64,000 bases of DNA. Source: Niebla homalea. Taxonomy: Eukaryota; Ascomycota; Lecanoromycetes; Lecanorales; Ramalinaceae. Below the pieces are notes generated by a model that was not told the DNA's origin, did not search any database, and worked only from the letters and a program-made list of their open reading frames with translations. The stretch covers positions 248,001 through 312,000 of the forward strand of contig JAHGAU010000036.1 in NCBI GenBank assembly GCA_019925105.1, written 5' to 3'. Within the stretch, counting starts at the first letter, position 1, and each line of letters starts with the position of its first letter. The position numbers were made by a program, and so were the translations under genes. Positions 9,783-21,750 of the stretch are shown piece by piece.

Positions 9783-12700
9783 ATGGCAAAGACATTGGAA
9801 GGGCTGATCGATCACTTAATTGAATGGATTGCGCTAAATAGCGACTATGGTATGTTCCTACTCCGCGTGCGAAGCCGGCAAAAAAGAAGAGAGAGAAAGG
9901 TATCACCGTGGATCGAACCGTCGCTCTTATCCCAACCTTGACCCCCTTCCTCCCGCGTGGGATCTAAAGTCAAGTGTCTCAACCTCATTCCAAGACGTCG
10001 ATTCAAATTGTTTGACCGACTTCTTGCCTGACACCCTCTAATATTCTCTCAGGTGCACCACCGAAGGATTTCGAATCCAATGTCAGATCATACTATGAAG
10101 GTGACAAACCCGGCGCAGCGAAGCGAAGCAGTACCCAAGAGCGATCGCTCTCAGGGCCCAAAATTGACCGGCCGTTCCTGGAATATGTTTGGACTTTGCT
10201 TGTCCAACATCCTGATGTTACCGTAGGGGACCAGGGGCAATTCTCCAACATTACACTCGCGGAGGCTGAGACCTCATATCCGGATCGGGCACCGAATGCC
10301 CATTCTCGCGCCACCATAGTTCTCACCGAAAATGCTGCACCGGTGGGAGACTCATCGTCTACTGGAAGCCATGATAAGGAGCTCCCAGAATCCAATGCTG
10401 GCCAAGACCAGCCCAGGAATCTGCCAGGTAGTTCTCTTCAGAATGGAAACCTACCAACTACCTCGATTTGTCCGAACACAGATCGATCGGCAGTAGCTAA
10501 CAGTTCACATACAACTAGAAAAGATTCTGAAAACCTTGCGCCGTTGACTGATGTCAGAATCTTTGCAAATGAGAATCGCATGTGGCGAGCGCTCACTGGG
10601 CATGGACCTGACTATGCTCGCGTGAAGCTACTGGATTTCAATATCCTCTCGTTTGTTGCGGCACGTGGACCACGTGGCATCCTTCAACATCACCTCGTCA
10701 ATCGAAGCGGTCAAGATAGGCGCTCATTGCCGCATCGTGCCGACAGGTTGCATGCAGATGGTTATGTCCATAAGATGCCTATCGAGATCCTTGTTGATCT
10801 AGACACGAACTTCCCCAGGGTAATGAAGACAAGTATCATCGTACTCAGACGCTTTGCAGAAACCCCAGAGTTCTTTCACGAGCTAAAAAGATTACAAGAA
10901 CCAGTGTATTCAAAGTACAAGGAAAAGGGGAGGCGACCACCGAGGAAGAAAGGCACCGCCCGATATTTCGCCAAAGACGATGGAAATGTGGCGGAAGCGA
11001 ACAGTAATGTCGAGGCAGGGTCTGCCGACATGGTGGAGGACGATGCAGGACCGACTTTACCTTGTCAATGGACACCAGACAGACCCGCGAACAACCAGAT
11101 ATTTGATCTAGTCAACCAATCGGGAACGAAAGGCATTACCATACCAGAAGTACGCAATATATTGTATGGCCACGAATACAAAAAGCCGATAGAATACTAT
11201 ATGGCTAAGCTTGTGGACGCTTGGCAGTTATCGCAGCCCTTACACCTTCGACATCTGGCCGTCATTAGAGACACTGTCCTCAGAGGCAAGAGTCCAGTCT
11301 ATATTCACTATGCCTTTCGCCACTTTCGCACTCTAGCAGAGCAGGGTTTTCTTTCTTGGGACGCTGTCACGACCATCTCCAGCAATGCTGCTCACGCTAG
11401 TCTAGAGATTGATGCTCGGCCACGAATTGAGGAGTATGGCTTCCACTCGCTAGACTCGAATATCTTTGAAGGTAGCTGTAATGACGCAACATTATCGGAG
11501 TGCGCGGGTAAATACCCCACGACGAGGTACAAGGTAGACAGAGTTGAATCAACACAGGATCGACCTCGGTTGCAGAAGCGAAAGCAAACGAGACAGGGCT
11601 TAGGAACGGCTGCAGAGGGTTCGGAGCCCATTGATGAAAGCCTTATCAAGCGGGAGACTGTTGTTAAAAAAAGAGGCAGACCTAGAAAGCACGCCAATTT
11701 CGAAGTCCCCCCTAATTTGGCGAGCATGTCAACTAAGGAGATCAGCAAGGCCTATAATTCTCAGCGTATGGCCGGCATGTATCAGCAGAGGAAATTATCA
11801 AGCGAAATAGATAGGAGAATAGGTCTTGGGGAGAATGCCAGCGACGTCGCTAAGGAAGTGCTTCAAGAAACCGACGATATCATCCAACAGACGCAACAAA
11901 AACCCATTGACGCCACTGCTCGGGCCTACATACTTCAAAAATACGCAGGCGGACCGCCACCAGGACCGACAGATTTCGACATCGCGCTGGAGAACCTTGC
12001 AACGATCAAAAAGCACAACAAGATAACAAAGCCAAGGGTACGAAGAGGGCCAAACAAACGTCTGCCTCTGTACCTTCCATCTATTGCTGCGCACACCTTC
12101 CCTGTTCCCCCAAAACCGAAGAGGACACATCGACAGGCCGATGGCCTGCCTAAGAGACTTCAGGGCAGAACGAGGGGAGTGAAAGTCAAGATCCCGAAGG
12201 AGCTTCTACAAGGAGAAGGATGCCAAGACGTCCAGAGCCCTACTTCAGAGGCAGCTTCACAAGATCAAAGTTCAGCAATGGGAATTCGAGCTCCAACAGC
12301 TAGTCGCACGTCTTTGACATCACCTCCAGCCTTGCCAATTGATGAAGAGCGTGCCACAACAAAAAAGAATACAGAAACACTCACACAAGCAAGACATGAG
12401 TCTGAAATCATGGCTGACAGATACAGTAAACAACTCGACAATCTGCCCAGACCACATTTTGGCTTCTTTTCCGCAGATTCCGCAATACTGAGAAGAAGGA
12501 GAAGCAAAGGATGCCCTACTAGCATACCTGCCATCAAGTATAAGATAGGAGTCTTCAAATTACCTCAACTCAAGACAGAAGATTGGATGTCATCGACGTA
12601 TAAGAAGCTCGACCTGTCATGTAAATCCCCGGACGCCCAGGATCCTCATATATCTGGTACTTTGTTACCGCCAGCAAGGTCAAGTCACTCAGATGTCATA

Positions 12701-15700
12701 GCTCCAGTAGATGCAATATCGGAAATGGCAGAGGCCGTGCCCGTCGTCCAAAGCCGCCACCTTTTACCCACCTTGCCATCAAGCTCGCCGAATTCGTCAT
12801 ACTCGAAGTCAGGCAAAGTAGGGGGGATCGGCGGAAGCCTACAAGATGGAAATTTCGGAGTGCGAAATGACCGTTTCCTCTATGGTGTCACTGCTAGTGC
12901 AGGAAAGAAGAGGAGACGTACAAGCTCAGCCTCTCCAATGTCAGAGCGAGGAGTTTCATCATCAAGCAGACAAGAAAGCTTTCAGTACTTTGAGGTCACT
13001 GAAAATACCGGCAGATCGTCATCAGTACCCTTGGAGCATGCCCCTAGTTCTAGCGCAGAGTTCGAGTATGGCGCAACGGCTGAGCGCAACAAGCCTCAAG
13101 GCGGGCGTTCAATGAGCATTGACAGTCCTGCGATCCAAGGCCGGAGCATTACGACTTCGATAACGATACCTCAAAAGTTCAATCCGGACAACTTGATTGC
13201 AAAGTGCGTGGACATTGCTGGACTCACTGAAGGTGATGCTCCCAATGTTCCTGCCGGAACGGGGGACAAGGCGCACGTTGAATCGTACATACCAAAAGAT
13301 CATGATCAGATATCCCCACAACGATCGCTCTGGGTATCTATGAAGGTCAATGCTGGATCGTTGAAGAGCATATTGTCATCGGACAGGCTACACCAAGACC
13401 CAACAAATTTACATAATAGCTCCGCAAATCCTCGAAAACCATCCCGAAATCCTTCAGCAGCTTTCCCACCGAATTCAGATCAGAGTTCCAAAAGCGGCGG
13501 TCTGCCCATTGGTGGTGGCATGGTCGCAAACAAGATCCGTCGGACTGGAGGAACCATGGCCCTAATCCGCAAGGACATTGTGCTTTCTTTAATACGAGAG
13601 TGCGGTGGAATTGGTCCCGGGATGCCAACGCTAGCTCTTCCATATGCTTCAGAATGGGCCCGAAGGGGGCAGTCTGGGATGCCTGAAAGGCAGACTATCA
13701 GTACAGCAGTCAAATCCCTCTGTGGTGCCGGCAAACTTCGACAGCTCCACTTTGCTCATCAATCAAAACATGGTGTGAGAAAGACTAGCTCAATGTTGAC
13801 GTTACCTGAAATATCGCCCACAGATCCTAGGGTCCAGAGGATGCAAAATAATATCATACATGCTTGGTGGAAGAACTATTATCCTGAGCAATGGTTGATC
13901 AAGCTGGATGATGCGGGACAGCCACTCATCCCTAAGTCGGAAACGCATTGTAATAGAGACAGAGCTTCAGACTGGAGAAGATCAGAGGCATATCAAAGGC
14001 TCCTTGGCGTTACGATGGAGCTTCGACGGCTTGCACGAAAGAAACAGCATGATCTTGAAAGATTGAAGGTCCTCATTGCAAGAGATCAGGTTTTCGCCGG
14101 AAAAGCTGTCAATGGTCCAGGTGCGAAACAGCCTCATCATCGGAAGACGATCCATTTGCTCTCGAAGACTGCTCGCAGATCGCTGCTTAAGAGCGGGATG
14201 GAGAGTTCTCAAAGCCAACCATCATTGTCGGGAGTCTTCTCGGACTTTGTCTTCCAGGATCCAAGGACAATGGCTTGGCAGAGAGGATCAGGCACACAGG
14301 AAGTCGTAGCTGCTCGTGGCCACCTCCCGCCTCCTAGAGAGCCCCGTCTCAAAATCCCGCCGCTTCTATCTCTTCAGAGTCGCAAAATTGACACAACAGA
14401 CGCGAATCAGGAGATTGATGATGATGATGATGAAGATGTGGAAGGAAGCTCGTCCAGATCCGACAGCGACTCCGACTCACCAAGCGTCTCTGATGACGAT
14501 GAGCCTAACAAGGACGTGCTCAATGAACTCTATCCACGTCAAGAGTGGAATACGTCTCTGTGGCAAGATGTGTCCTCGCGGACGGATCCTGAGCAATTAC
14601 TATTTCAATATACAGGCACGGTCGGTACAGACCCGGGCGGTTTCCCGTTAAGCCAGCCCCAATTGACTATTCCAAATCTTCAATCAACGTTGTTTCTCCC
14701 CAAGTTCGTCAGCGTGACTCCAACGATGCGCCGTGCAATGTTTGGACTCACCGATCCCAAATTACTACGCCACCCTTTGAGCGGCACATTTGGGACGATG
14801 TATGTGCCTACGACTTCGAAGAAGAAGCCGAAACCACGTCCAGCATTGCCTTCCTTCATGGAACCAGTTCACTCAATGCATGCTTCAACAGGTACTTTTA
14901 GCGCTAGCTTTATCGGTCTTGCTTATGGAAAGAAAAAGCTGTCTTGGGTTTCAAGATCACCTCACCATGTGACTGATAGCGATTACGATCGTTTCAACCC
15001 AACACAATTCACATTTGAAGTAGATAGGCTAAAGCGATTGGAGCTGAACAATCCGGCCATCAGTGAAATACGCTTTCCTCGTTGGACTTTTATCAACCAC
15101 GTTTTCCTACACGATCATGTGGGAACATTTACTGGCGAGATTGAAAGCGTCGGCTGGCACAAGTACTTCATCAGTCAGGAAAGCGGCCGTCTTGTCTCAA
15201 GTGAAAGTAAGCGGTGGCCACACAGACCCAAGACAGACATTGTCACCATCCTTAGTACTGGTTTGGGAAGGTATAAGCATCGCAAGCTCCTACATTCGGC
15301 AGATGGAACAGAGGCTGAGTGGGACTCTACCACCGATTTGAAACGCCAACGTGAAGATGGGATCTTGCAAGAAACCCGGAAGCAGCCTAAGTGGAGACGT
15401 ACCAAGGGCCCTAGAGATTTAAGGGAGTTTACAAAGTCCGATGAGCACCGCCTTTGCATCGCCGTAGTCGCCGTACGATGTCTGACTGGAGGCGTGGACA
15501 AGCAAATTGACTGGTCCTTGGTGGGGAAGGTCTTCTACCCGGATCGAAGTGAGGCCTTGGTTCACTATAAGTGGAACGTTGTCCAAGCAAAATATAGACT
15601 TGGGTTGGAGAAGCTGGAGAGTGACTTTCAAGATGCTTATGTGAAAGCATACGAGGACGACAAGGTGGCGCCAATTGACTTTGATGATCTGAAGGCATAT

Positions 15701-16939
15701 GATTGGAAGGGTTTGGTTGCTTGGATAAGAGGCGTCATACGTCCGCCTGCTCAGGTCGAACCTGATGACAATACTGTATGGCATGGCAGAAACATCAGTC
15801 AATTTGCCGAGAACCATATCAGTGGCTTCTATGATGTAGACCTTAGCTTACCAACACACACACGGCTCAGACTATTCAACCACAGCGCTTGGGTATCACC
15901 ATTCGACAAGAAGGCTACCGAAAACAAACCCACTGATAGCAAGCACATCCTAGACGTCGCCAAAACCTGGGTCCGAGCCAACGTTATCGCGCCCCCTGAA
16001 ACCTATAACCCCGACCTCGCCGCCAAAACCCTGCTCAGCCTCTCCGAGCAAACCATCGAAGCGGCAGTTAAATCCCTCTCCACTGAGAAAGTCCTCGCCC
16101 AGCCCAAAAAACCCAACGAGAACCCGGATCAGCCTTACTACCACCTCCACCCCCAAAGCACGGGCAAGCTTAACCAAGCGATCCGCGCCCCCGACCTCCA
16201 CCGCGCCGCTGCCTTCAAAACACATCTCGATGCCGCCCTCTCCGACGACGAAGACGGAGAACTTGACTTCTCTCCCCACGCCCACAACGGCGACATGATC
16301 GTCCTGCTCAACCTCCTCACCGCCGGCCGCATCAGCTTCCGTCCTAAGAACGTGCCGACCAACAAATTCGGCTACACAGACTCCGGGTATCAGACACGCC
16401 AGATGGATAAAACGAAGTTGTATTGCGATGTCGCCATCTCCCGCACCCCTTCCTACGTGCGCGGGAACCCCATCCGCCCACGCCTGGCCGCCGTGGCCCC
16501 GCCCGCCCATCACCTATCCCACAAAAGAGTGGCGACGGGGGAGAAATGCAGGATACCACTGTGGTATGACATCCACAATAACTTCGTCCCCGCAATGTGG
16601 GAGTTGGCCTTGGCGGCCGTGCTCAGTGTGGTGGTGATGCGGCCAGGGGTGGGCGCCAAGGAGGTGGAGCTGACGGTGCGGCCGATGCTGGGGCGGTGGG
16701 AGGTCGAGTGGGTGTTTGGCTGGTTGTGCGAGGTTGGTGTCGGGAGGGTGAGTAGCGGTGATGGGGTTGGGGGGATTGATGTCAGTGATGTGGTGACCCC
16801 CGAGGCAGGGGAAGAAGGGGTGAGGGGCGGGAGGTGGGAGGTGGAAGAGTGGTGGTGGTTGGTCATGGCGAACAAGGATGGGAAGGAGGAGGAGGAGGAG
16901 GAGGAGGAGGAGCAGGGAGGGAAGCTTGTCGGGTGGTGA
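9783..16939 (+). CDS. TFC3: TFIIIC largest subunit, B-block-binding (Tfc3/sfc3-like)
   Basis: Two exons, 9783-9849 and 10053-16939, give 2317 aa. Exon 1 encodes MAKTLEGLIDHLIEWIALNSDYG, and the 203-nt intron (GTATGT donor, CTAAT near the CAG acceptor) joins to APPKDFESNV. The frame has no ATG just after 10053, so the upstream exon is needed. The B-block-binding winged-helix domain lies at about residues 199-275 (MWRALTGHGPDYARVKLLDF, FVAARGPRGILQHHL). A second winged-helix-like region lies at about 350-410, an AT-hook (KKRGRPRK) near 561, and further conserved blocks near 1190-1270 and in the C-terminal third (WFLV-rich EFTKSDEHRLCIAVVAVRCL at about 1810). The C-terminus ends in a Glu run encoded by a (GAG)n tract. 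The subunit recognises the B box of tRNA genes and recruits TFIIIB for RNA polymerase III. Length is typical for filamentous fungi. Confidence 0.9.
16884..16912 (+). repeat. (GGA)n microsatellite in TFC3 coding sequence
   Basis: An imperfect run of GAG/GGA triplets encodes the acidic tail near the C-terminus of Tfc3. Length is likely to vary between strains. Confidence 0.8.
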
Positions 16940-17454
16940 GGATGGCACTTTTTCAACGGGAATTTCCCAGCTCTGGACATGCTTGTTGGGATGGGGAAGA
17001 TTAAGCGACTGGGGGGTCTCTGCGGGGGTGCTCTTGGAGTTTACACTCTGAGGATTTATGCATGCAATTGATGGGATTTCGGGAGATTTGGTTGGGTGAA
17101 TAATCGACCATGATGGAGTACTCGGGGCCGGCGACTCACGCGACATTTTGAAAATGTATGCATGCATGGAGTTGGTGAATCTGCGTCAAGGAAATGATCA
17201 AGGTGGAGTCGAATCTGAAGCTCTATCTGCTTTTGTAAATAGTTAAAAGAGAGACAATTGATATTTGACTTAATTGCCAAAAGCCGAATTAAGACACAGG
17301 AATCAATTATGGGCAACATTCTTGTGATCCTGCCGAAGCCTCGCATGGCCTTTCACTGTCAGACCCACCTCCGCTGCCATCATTTTCCCCCCTAGGATCT
17401 TTTCGAACCCCATTTTCCCGATCCATTTATGATAAGGAGACCCGAATACATTCT
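16940..17454. other. Convergent 3' intergenic region
   Basis: These 515 bp lie between the stop codons of TFC3 and the CCCH gene. They are AT-richer than the flanking coding sequence and no gene is seen. The antisense open frames across this boundary follow the coding bias of the TFC3 tail. Confidence 0.5.
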
Positions 17455-19126
17455 TTACTTGCCCCCAACTTTGACCACATTAACCACCCTCCGATCAATC
17501 CCATGCGACTCCACGTCAAACCGGCAATTCTCGCCCCACCGACACGTCGAACTCCCCTCGGTATCATTCGGGCAGCGATGCCCATAGATACACTTCAGAT
17601 CATCGCACTCCCCGCCAAACTTGCAGGGCGTCATGCGACTCACGTAGCGCAGCGTCGCCAATTCATTCTTGGTGGGCTTGTAGTGGTGGTCGTGCGTGCA
17701 GGGGTCGTAGGGGCAGTCGTTGCGCAGGAAATTGACGTTGCACATCTTGAGCTTCTTGATCCGCTTGACTTCGTTGGGATCGTAGGTCACCACGGGATCG
17801 ACGCGTTGGCCGAAGCGGTTGCGGGGCACTTGCGGGGGCTTGTGAGAGTCGATGGCCGGTTGCGGTGTTGGTGGCGGGGAGACGAGGGCGGGTTGGGATT
17901 TTGCTGTTGCGGCCCAGGAGACTGCGGCCGGGTTGAGACCTGGAGGGTGGAGGCCGGGGGCGGACGAGGAAGTGGTGGAGTCGGAGGGTGTGCGGAGGGA
18001 GGTTGAGGTGTGGTAGGGGGAGTGGTAGCCCGGCGGGGGAGGCGGCAGGCCATTGGATTGCGTGGGGTTGGATGGTGGAGTATAGTACTGGTGTTGTTGT
18101 TGTTGATGTTGATAAGTGTTGTATACGTTTATCTTTTCGGTGCGGAAAAGTCCGTCAAAGCGGGTGGTCTGATATCGAGACCTTAGTTGGTCGAGTTCTC
18201 GCTCAAAAGGGACGCCTTCCAGGAGGGTGATGGAGCTCAGTATGTTTTTCTCTCCAATGTCTTCGAGTAGACGGGCGTAACCGTTGTCGTGAGAGCAGCC
18301 GAATAGTATGTGTCTGCAGTGAGTATCGTAAAGATGCATCTTGAATATTTCTGCCGCTTATGAGTCTTGGGTTTGAAAAAGGGGCGGATCGGATATCACC
18401 AGAAATCTTGTCGTCAGCACGATCTTTTCCCACACCAACATCCACAAAATCAAAAAGCTGTTTGCTGCCCGTGAAGCCGCGGGCAAAATCATTGATTACT
18501 GCAGGAGTTTCGACGAGACCAGCGCGTTGGCAGACATCGCCGAGTCCTTTCAGGTTTGCATAAACTCTAGTTACAATTCTGTAGTCGGTACCCAAATCGG
18601 GAATGCGCGTTTGGACGAATTGGGAGACGGAGTTCCAGAGGTAGGTTGCAGCGTCTTTTCCCCCTGTCTCGCCTTTTGCAAGAGCCTTGTCGTTGAAGAT
18701 GGTGCCGTCTCCGTCAATGAGTACCAATATGAATGGGTCTCGGTTCTAGTTCGATATGAGCCATGGGGGTTTGGACGCATCTCTTCACGCTGGATACGGA
18801 AGTGTAGGGTGGATGAGACCAACCATTATTGACTTGATCATGCGGATCTCATCCTTCAACGACATCTCGCTTTTCTGAACTTCTCGGTTAAAGTGCGATT
18901 CTCTGGCATGGTCGAGCTTCTCTTGACGATAGTCTTCCGAAAGCTCATCGAGACGACCTAACAGTTCCTATTGAGATTATGAGCACATTGAACATTGGAC
19001 AGTGTAAAGGTTTCAGGATACGATTGAGGAGGGGACACGAACCTCAATAAGGGCATTCTTGTGCTGCTCAGCTCCCTTCAAGAGCTCAAACCTCTGCCTT
19101 AACGTGTTCACCTCTTCAGCTGCCAT
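17455..19126 (-). CDS. DUF7923 domain / tandem CCCH zinc-finger protein
   Basis: Four exons, 19126-19043, 18967-18824, 18745-18400 and 18350-17455, give 489 aa; all junctions keep phase. The N-terminus (MAAEEVNTLRQRFELLKGAE) is a coiled coil continuing through LLGRLDELSEDYRQE. A DUF7923-type globular domain follows with FILVLIDGDGTIFND at about residues 80-95 and HILFGCSHDNGYARLLE at about 206. The linker is Gln/Pro/Ser-rich and probably disordered. The C-terminal third carries CCCH-type fingers: CNVNFLRNDCPYDPCTHDH, then CKFGGECDDLKCIYGH, and a less regular CRWGENCRFDVESH. The finger spacing differs from the classical C-x8-C-x5-C-x3-H but keeps the ligands. The family is widespread in ascomycetes and is presumed to bind RNA; targets are unknown. 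It diverges from IRC22, with 322 bp between starts. Confidence 0.87.
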
Positions 19127-19448
19127 GATGTATATGGATGAACTTATGGCCACTTGAAAATTAACATGTATAACAGAAGGTTTGACTAGATAGATTGATT
19201 GCTCAAGAACAAACAATTGGTGTCAGAATAAGCGACCTGTGACACTTGGTGAATGGAAGCTGGTGTCACTGTCAGATCGCGGGTTGATGACTTGATGTGC
19301 TGGATAGCGCCAATTCACCGGCTCCACTTCGGCAAAACAACCCAATTTCTGAACCTTGAATTTCTTCATCCTTTTTTTCTGATTATAAGCATTATCACTC
19401 CCTTTACAATTGTCCCTGTGCACTTGCTTTTTAATTTCTTCGTCGATC
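19127..19448. promoter_or_regulatory. Divergent promoter, CCCH gene / IRC22
   Basis: These 322 bp lie between two opposed start codons. The side toward IRC22 is pyrimidine-rich, as often seen before fungal starts. No ORF or clear TATA element is present. Confidence 0.4.
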
Positions 19449-20389
19449 ATGCTCTCTGCACTCTTTACCCCGTTCTTGCTACTCTCTCTACGAGCTCTCA
19501 ATGTTATAGCCCAAGATGTGTGTACCACTCCATAATGCCAGATCACTCTCTTCTAACAATTGACATCATAGGCCGACGAAGAGGTCGAAGCTCCCTCCAC
19601 CTCTCCCAACATTGCAGTGAAGATCTCAACTTCCTTCCCTCAATCTGAGATATTTGGCGTCAAACTGGTCAATGGCCATCCAACTCAGGCCCTCCTCTCC
19701 TTCACCAATGGAGAGCCTGAGCCCGTCAGTGTCGTCTTCGTCGGCGGCTCCCTATGGACAGATGCTATGAGCGCCTATGGTTCTCAAATCATATCTAATC
19801 TGACCACCACGCGGTACAATGTCGAGATTCCTGCGGGCTCGAGTGACAGCCTGAGCTACAGCTTCACCACGGAATTGCACCCGCAAGACCTAAAGCTGAA
19901 TCTGGCCGCTGTCGTGACGGATGCCAAAGGCACAGCCTACACTCTGCAGGCTTTCAATGAGACAGTCGGCGTTGTTGAGGCCGAGACGAGTATCTTTGAC
20001 CCGCAAATGTATGTGGATTGCAAAATTCGAGCGCCGGCCGTTTACGAGCACGCTGATTGATGACCTGTAGTATCTTCCTCTATCTTTTCCTTGGTGGGCT
20101 CTTCGCTGGAACTTGCTACTTCATCTACAACACCTGGATCACCACCCTCTTTCCCCAGCAGCGCCGTGGCGGTAAAGGCGGCGAACGTGCAAAGCGCTCT
20201 CTGGGAGGCAAGAAGGTTGATCCATCCGATCAGGTATCTGTGCTAGGAGCAGATGGCCCTGCCGTCACAAGTGGAGCCAAAGCGTATGATGAGAGCTGGA
20301 TCCCTGCCCACCACATCAACCGACCAGCCGCTCAACGGGTCAAGAGCAGTGGAAGACCAAAGAGCAGCAAAGGCAAGCAAGCAGAGTGA
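19449..20389 (+). CDS. IRC22: IRC22-like translocon-associated protein alpha homologue, ER membrane
   Basis: Three exons, 19449-19517, 19572-20008 and 20071-20389, give 274 aa. Exon 1 encodes a signal peptide (MLSALFTPFLLLSLRALN, cut near AQD). The lumenal part (VKISTSFPQSEIFGVKLVNG.., LLSFTNGEPEPVSVVFVGGS) is the beta-sandwich typical of TRAP-alpha/IRC22. A single membrane helix at about residues 172-192 (FLYLFLGGLFAGTCYFIYNT) is created across the second intron. A basic cytosolic tail with Lys/Arg clusters ends the protein. The 54-nt and 62-nt introns have GTGTGT and GTATGT donors. The role is in the ER membrane near the translocon; the yeast name comes from a recombination-centre phenotype and does not imply DNA repair. 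Confidence 0.88.
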
Positions 20390-20562
20390 GATGATATTGC
20401 CAGACATGCTGTGGGGAGTAACGAACGAGGGTGGTGACCACTATCAAACAAAGGTTCAAGAGAAAGAAGACTGTATATAGAATATTGTAGTACACGTGGC
20501 GTGAGAATCCACGACGACTTTCGAACCAACGTCAATCATGATTTCCTCTATCAGACAGACAT

Positions 20563-21491
20563 TCATATCGATCTCCATCTCTCAAACTCTCCCTCCAAAT
20601 GCTCCTTCAGCTTCTGAAAGCTCCTCCCAAACCCCTTCCCACATCTCCAACACTTCAACTCCTTCTCCAACAACTCCACCTTCCCCTTATGCGTCCTCCG
20701 CTCATCTCCCGGAGACAACGGCATCTCCTCCAACCCCACCAAAAACGGCGTCGCGAAGCTGTTGTAATGTTTCCGATGCCTCAAACACTCGCTCCGCCGA
20801 TCCACAGACAGCACATGCACATGCAAGTGGCTCATACTGGGCCCCGCATGCACCCCCGCCACGATCTCCCCTTCCCAATCCCGGCTCTCCGGCCAATCCT
20901 CCCCCGCAGCAGTCCCGTCGTCATCCATGGCCCGTTCGCGTGCTCGCTCCAGGTGACTGTGCATCCCGACCCGCCGCTTCAATTCCTTCGCGGCCAGTGT
21001 TTTCAGCCGCGCCGTCTCGTCTGCCACCTCGGCGAGGAATGTGGGGTCCTCGAAGGCGTCGAAGGGGTGGAGCAGGGTTTTTGAGGGGTGGCGGGGGAGG
21101 AGGAGGCAGTGAATCGTGGATTTGGGGAATAAGTCGTTGATGGCGACGAAGTTCTTGGTGTGGTAGATCACCCGGCTGGCGGGGAAGGCGGTCGGGTCGG
21201 CGATGTAGGCGCCTAGGCCGTGGCGGCCTAGGAAGGTGGTTTGGGCGGTGGGGGGGTCGGATTGGAAGGGTGGGGTGCGCGGGCGTTTGGGGCGTTTGTG
21301 ATGGTTGTTAGGGGACATGAGGTCTGTGACTGGGGATAGAGGATTAGCAGGGAGAGAATGGGTAGAAGGGGGGGAGGAGAGTGGTTACATGCGTTGCGGG
21401 GTGGTTTGGATGCGGACGAGGAGGGAGAGGGGATGGTGGTACTGGCGATTTCTTCGCCCGTGAGGGCATCTTGGGGTGGGGTGGATGCCAT
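20563..21491 (-). CDS. HNT3: Aprataxin-like HIT hydrolase with C-terminal zinc finger
   Basis: Two exons, 21491-21389 and 21329-20563, give 289 aa. The 59-nt intron (GTAACC donor, CAG acceptor) joins PPRNA to FTDLMSP. The HIT domain starts near VIYHTKNFVAINDLFPK and contains the histidine triad HLHVHV at about residue 190, the active site of aprataxins that reverse 5'-AMP-DNA ligation failures. The C-terminal C2H2-type zinc finger is CWRCGKGFGRSFQKLKEHLE, with Cys-x2-Cys and a following His. The domain order HIT then zinc finger without an FHA domain is that of fungal Hnt3. An in-frame ATG at 21557 would add 22 basic residues (MRRCFSNSPNLLKKYRIRHL); the shorter start is preferred because MASTPPQDALTGEEI is the usual fungal beginning. 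It converges with IRC22, 173 bp away, and diverges from the helicase. Confidence 0.9.
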
Positions 21492-21750
21492 GACGGGTAG
21501 ATGGCGGATTCGGTATTTCTTCAGGAGATTTGGGGAGTTGGAGAAGCAGCGGCGCATATATAGATATGAACGATGTTATTGATGAGTAAACGGCATCAGA
21601 AATGTTTCGTCGACGGAACGAGGCCGCTGTTCGACGTCACACCTGACACAATTTCTGTGGCTGCCATTGTATCTATATTTGGACTATCAACAATTCCAAT
21701 GGATCATACACTCTTGCAAAACGTTGAGTCACGGCGGTTAGGATCGCGAC

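Noticed and set aside
9895..9960. Possible tRNA on the minus strand around the GGTTCGATCC sequence
   Set aside because: The flanking bases do not pair as a T stem, and no acceptor or anticodon arm could be built. The site lies in intron 1 of TFC3.
15950..16513. 187-aa minus-strand ORF inside TFC3
   Set aside because: It is an antisense shadow of the GC-rich 3' part of TFC3, with Gly/Val-rich sequence typical of shadow frames.
20538..21140. 200-aa plus-strand ORF opposite aprataxin
   Set aside because: It is antisense to the HIT domain and zinc finger, which are certain on the minus strand.
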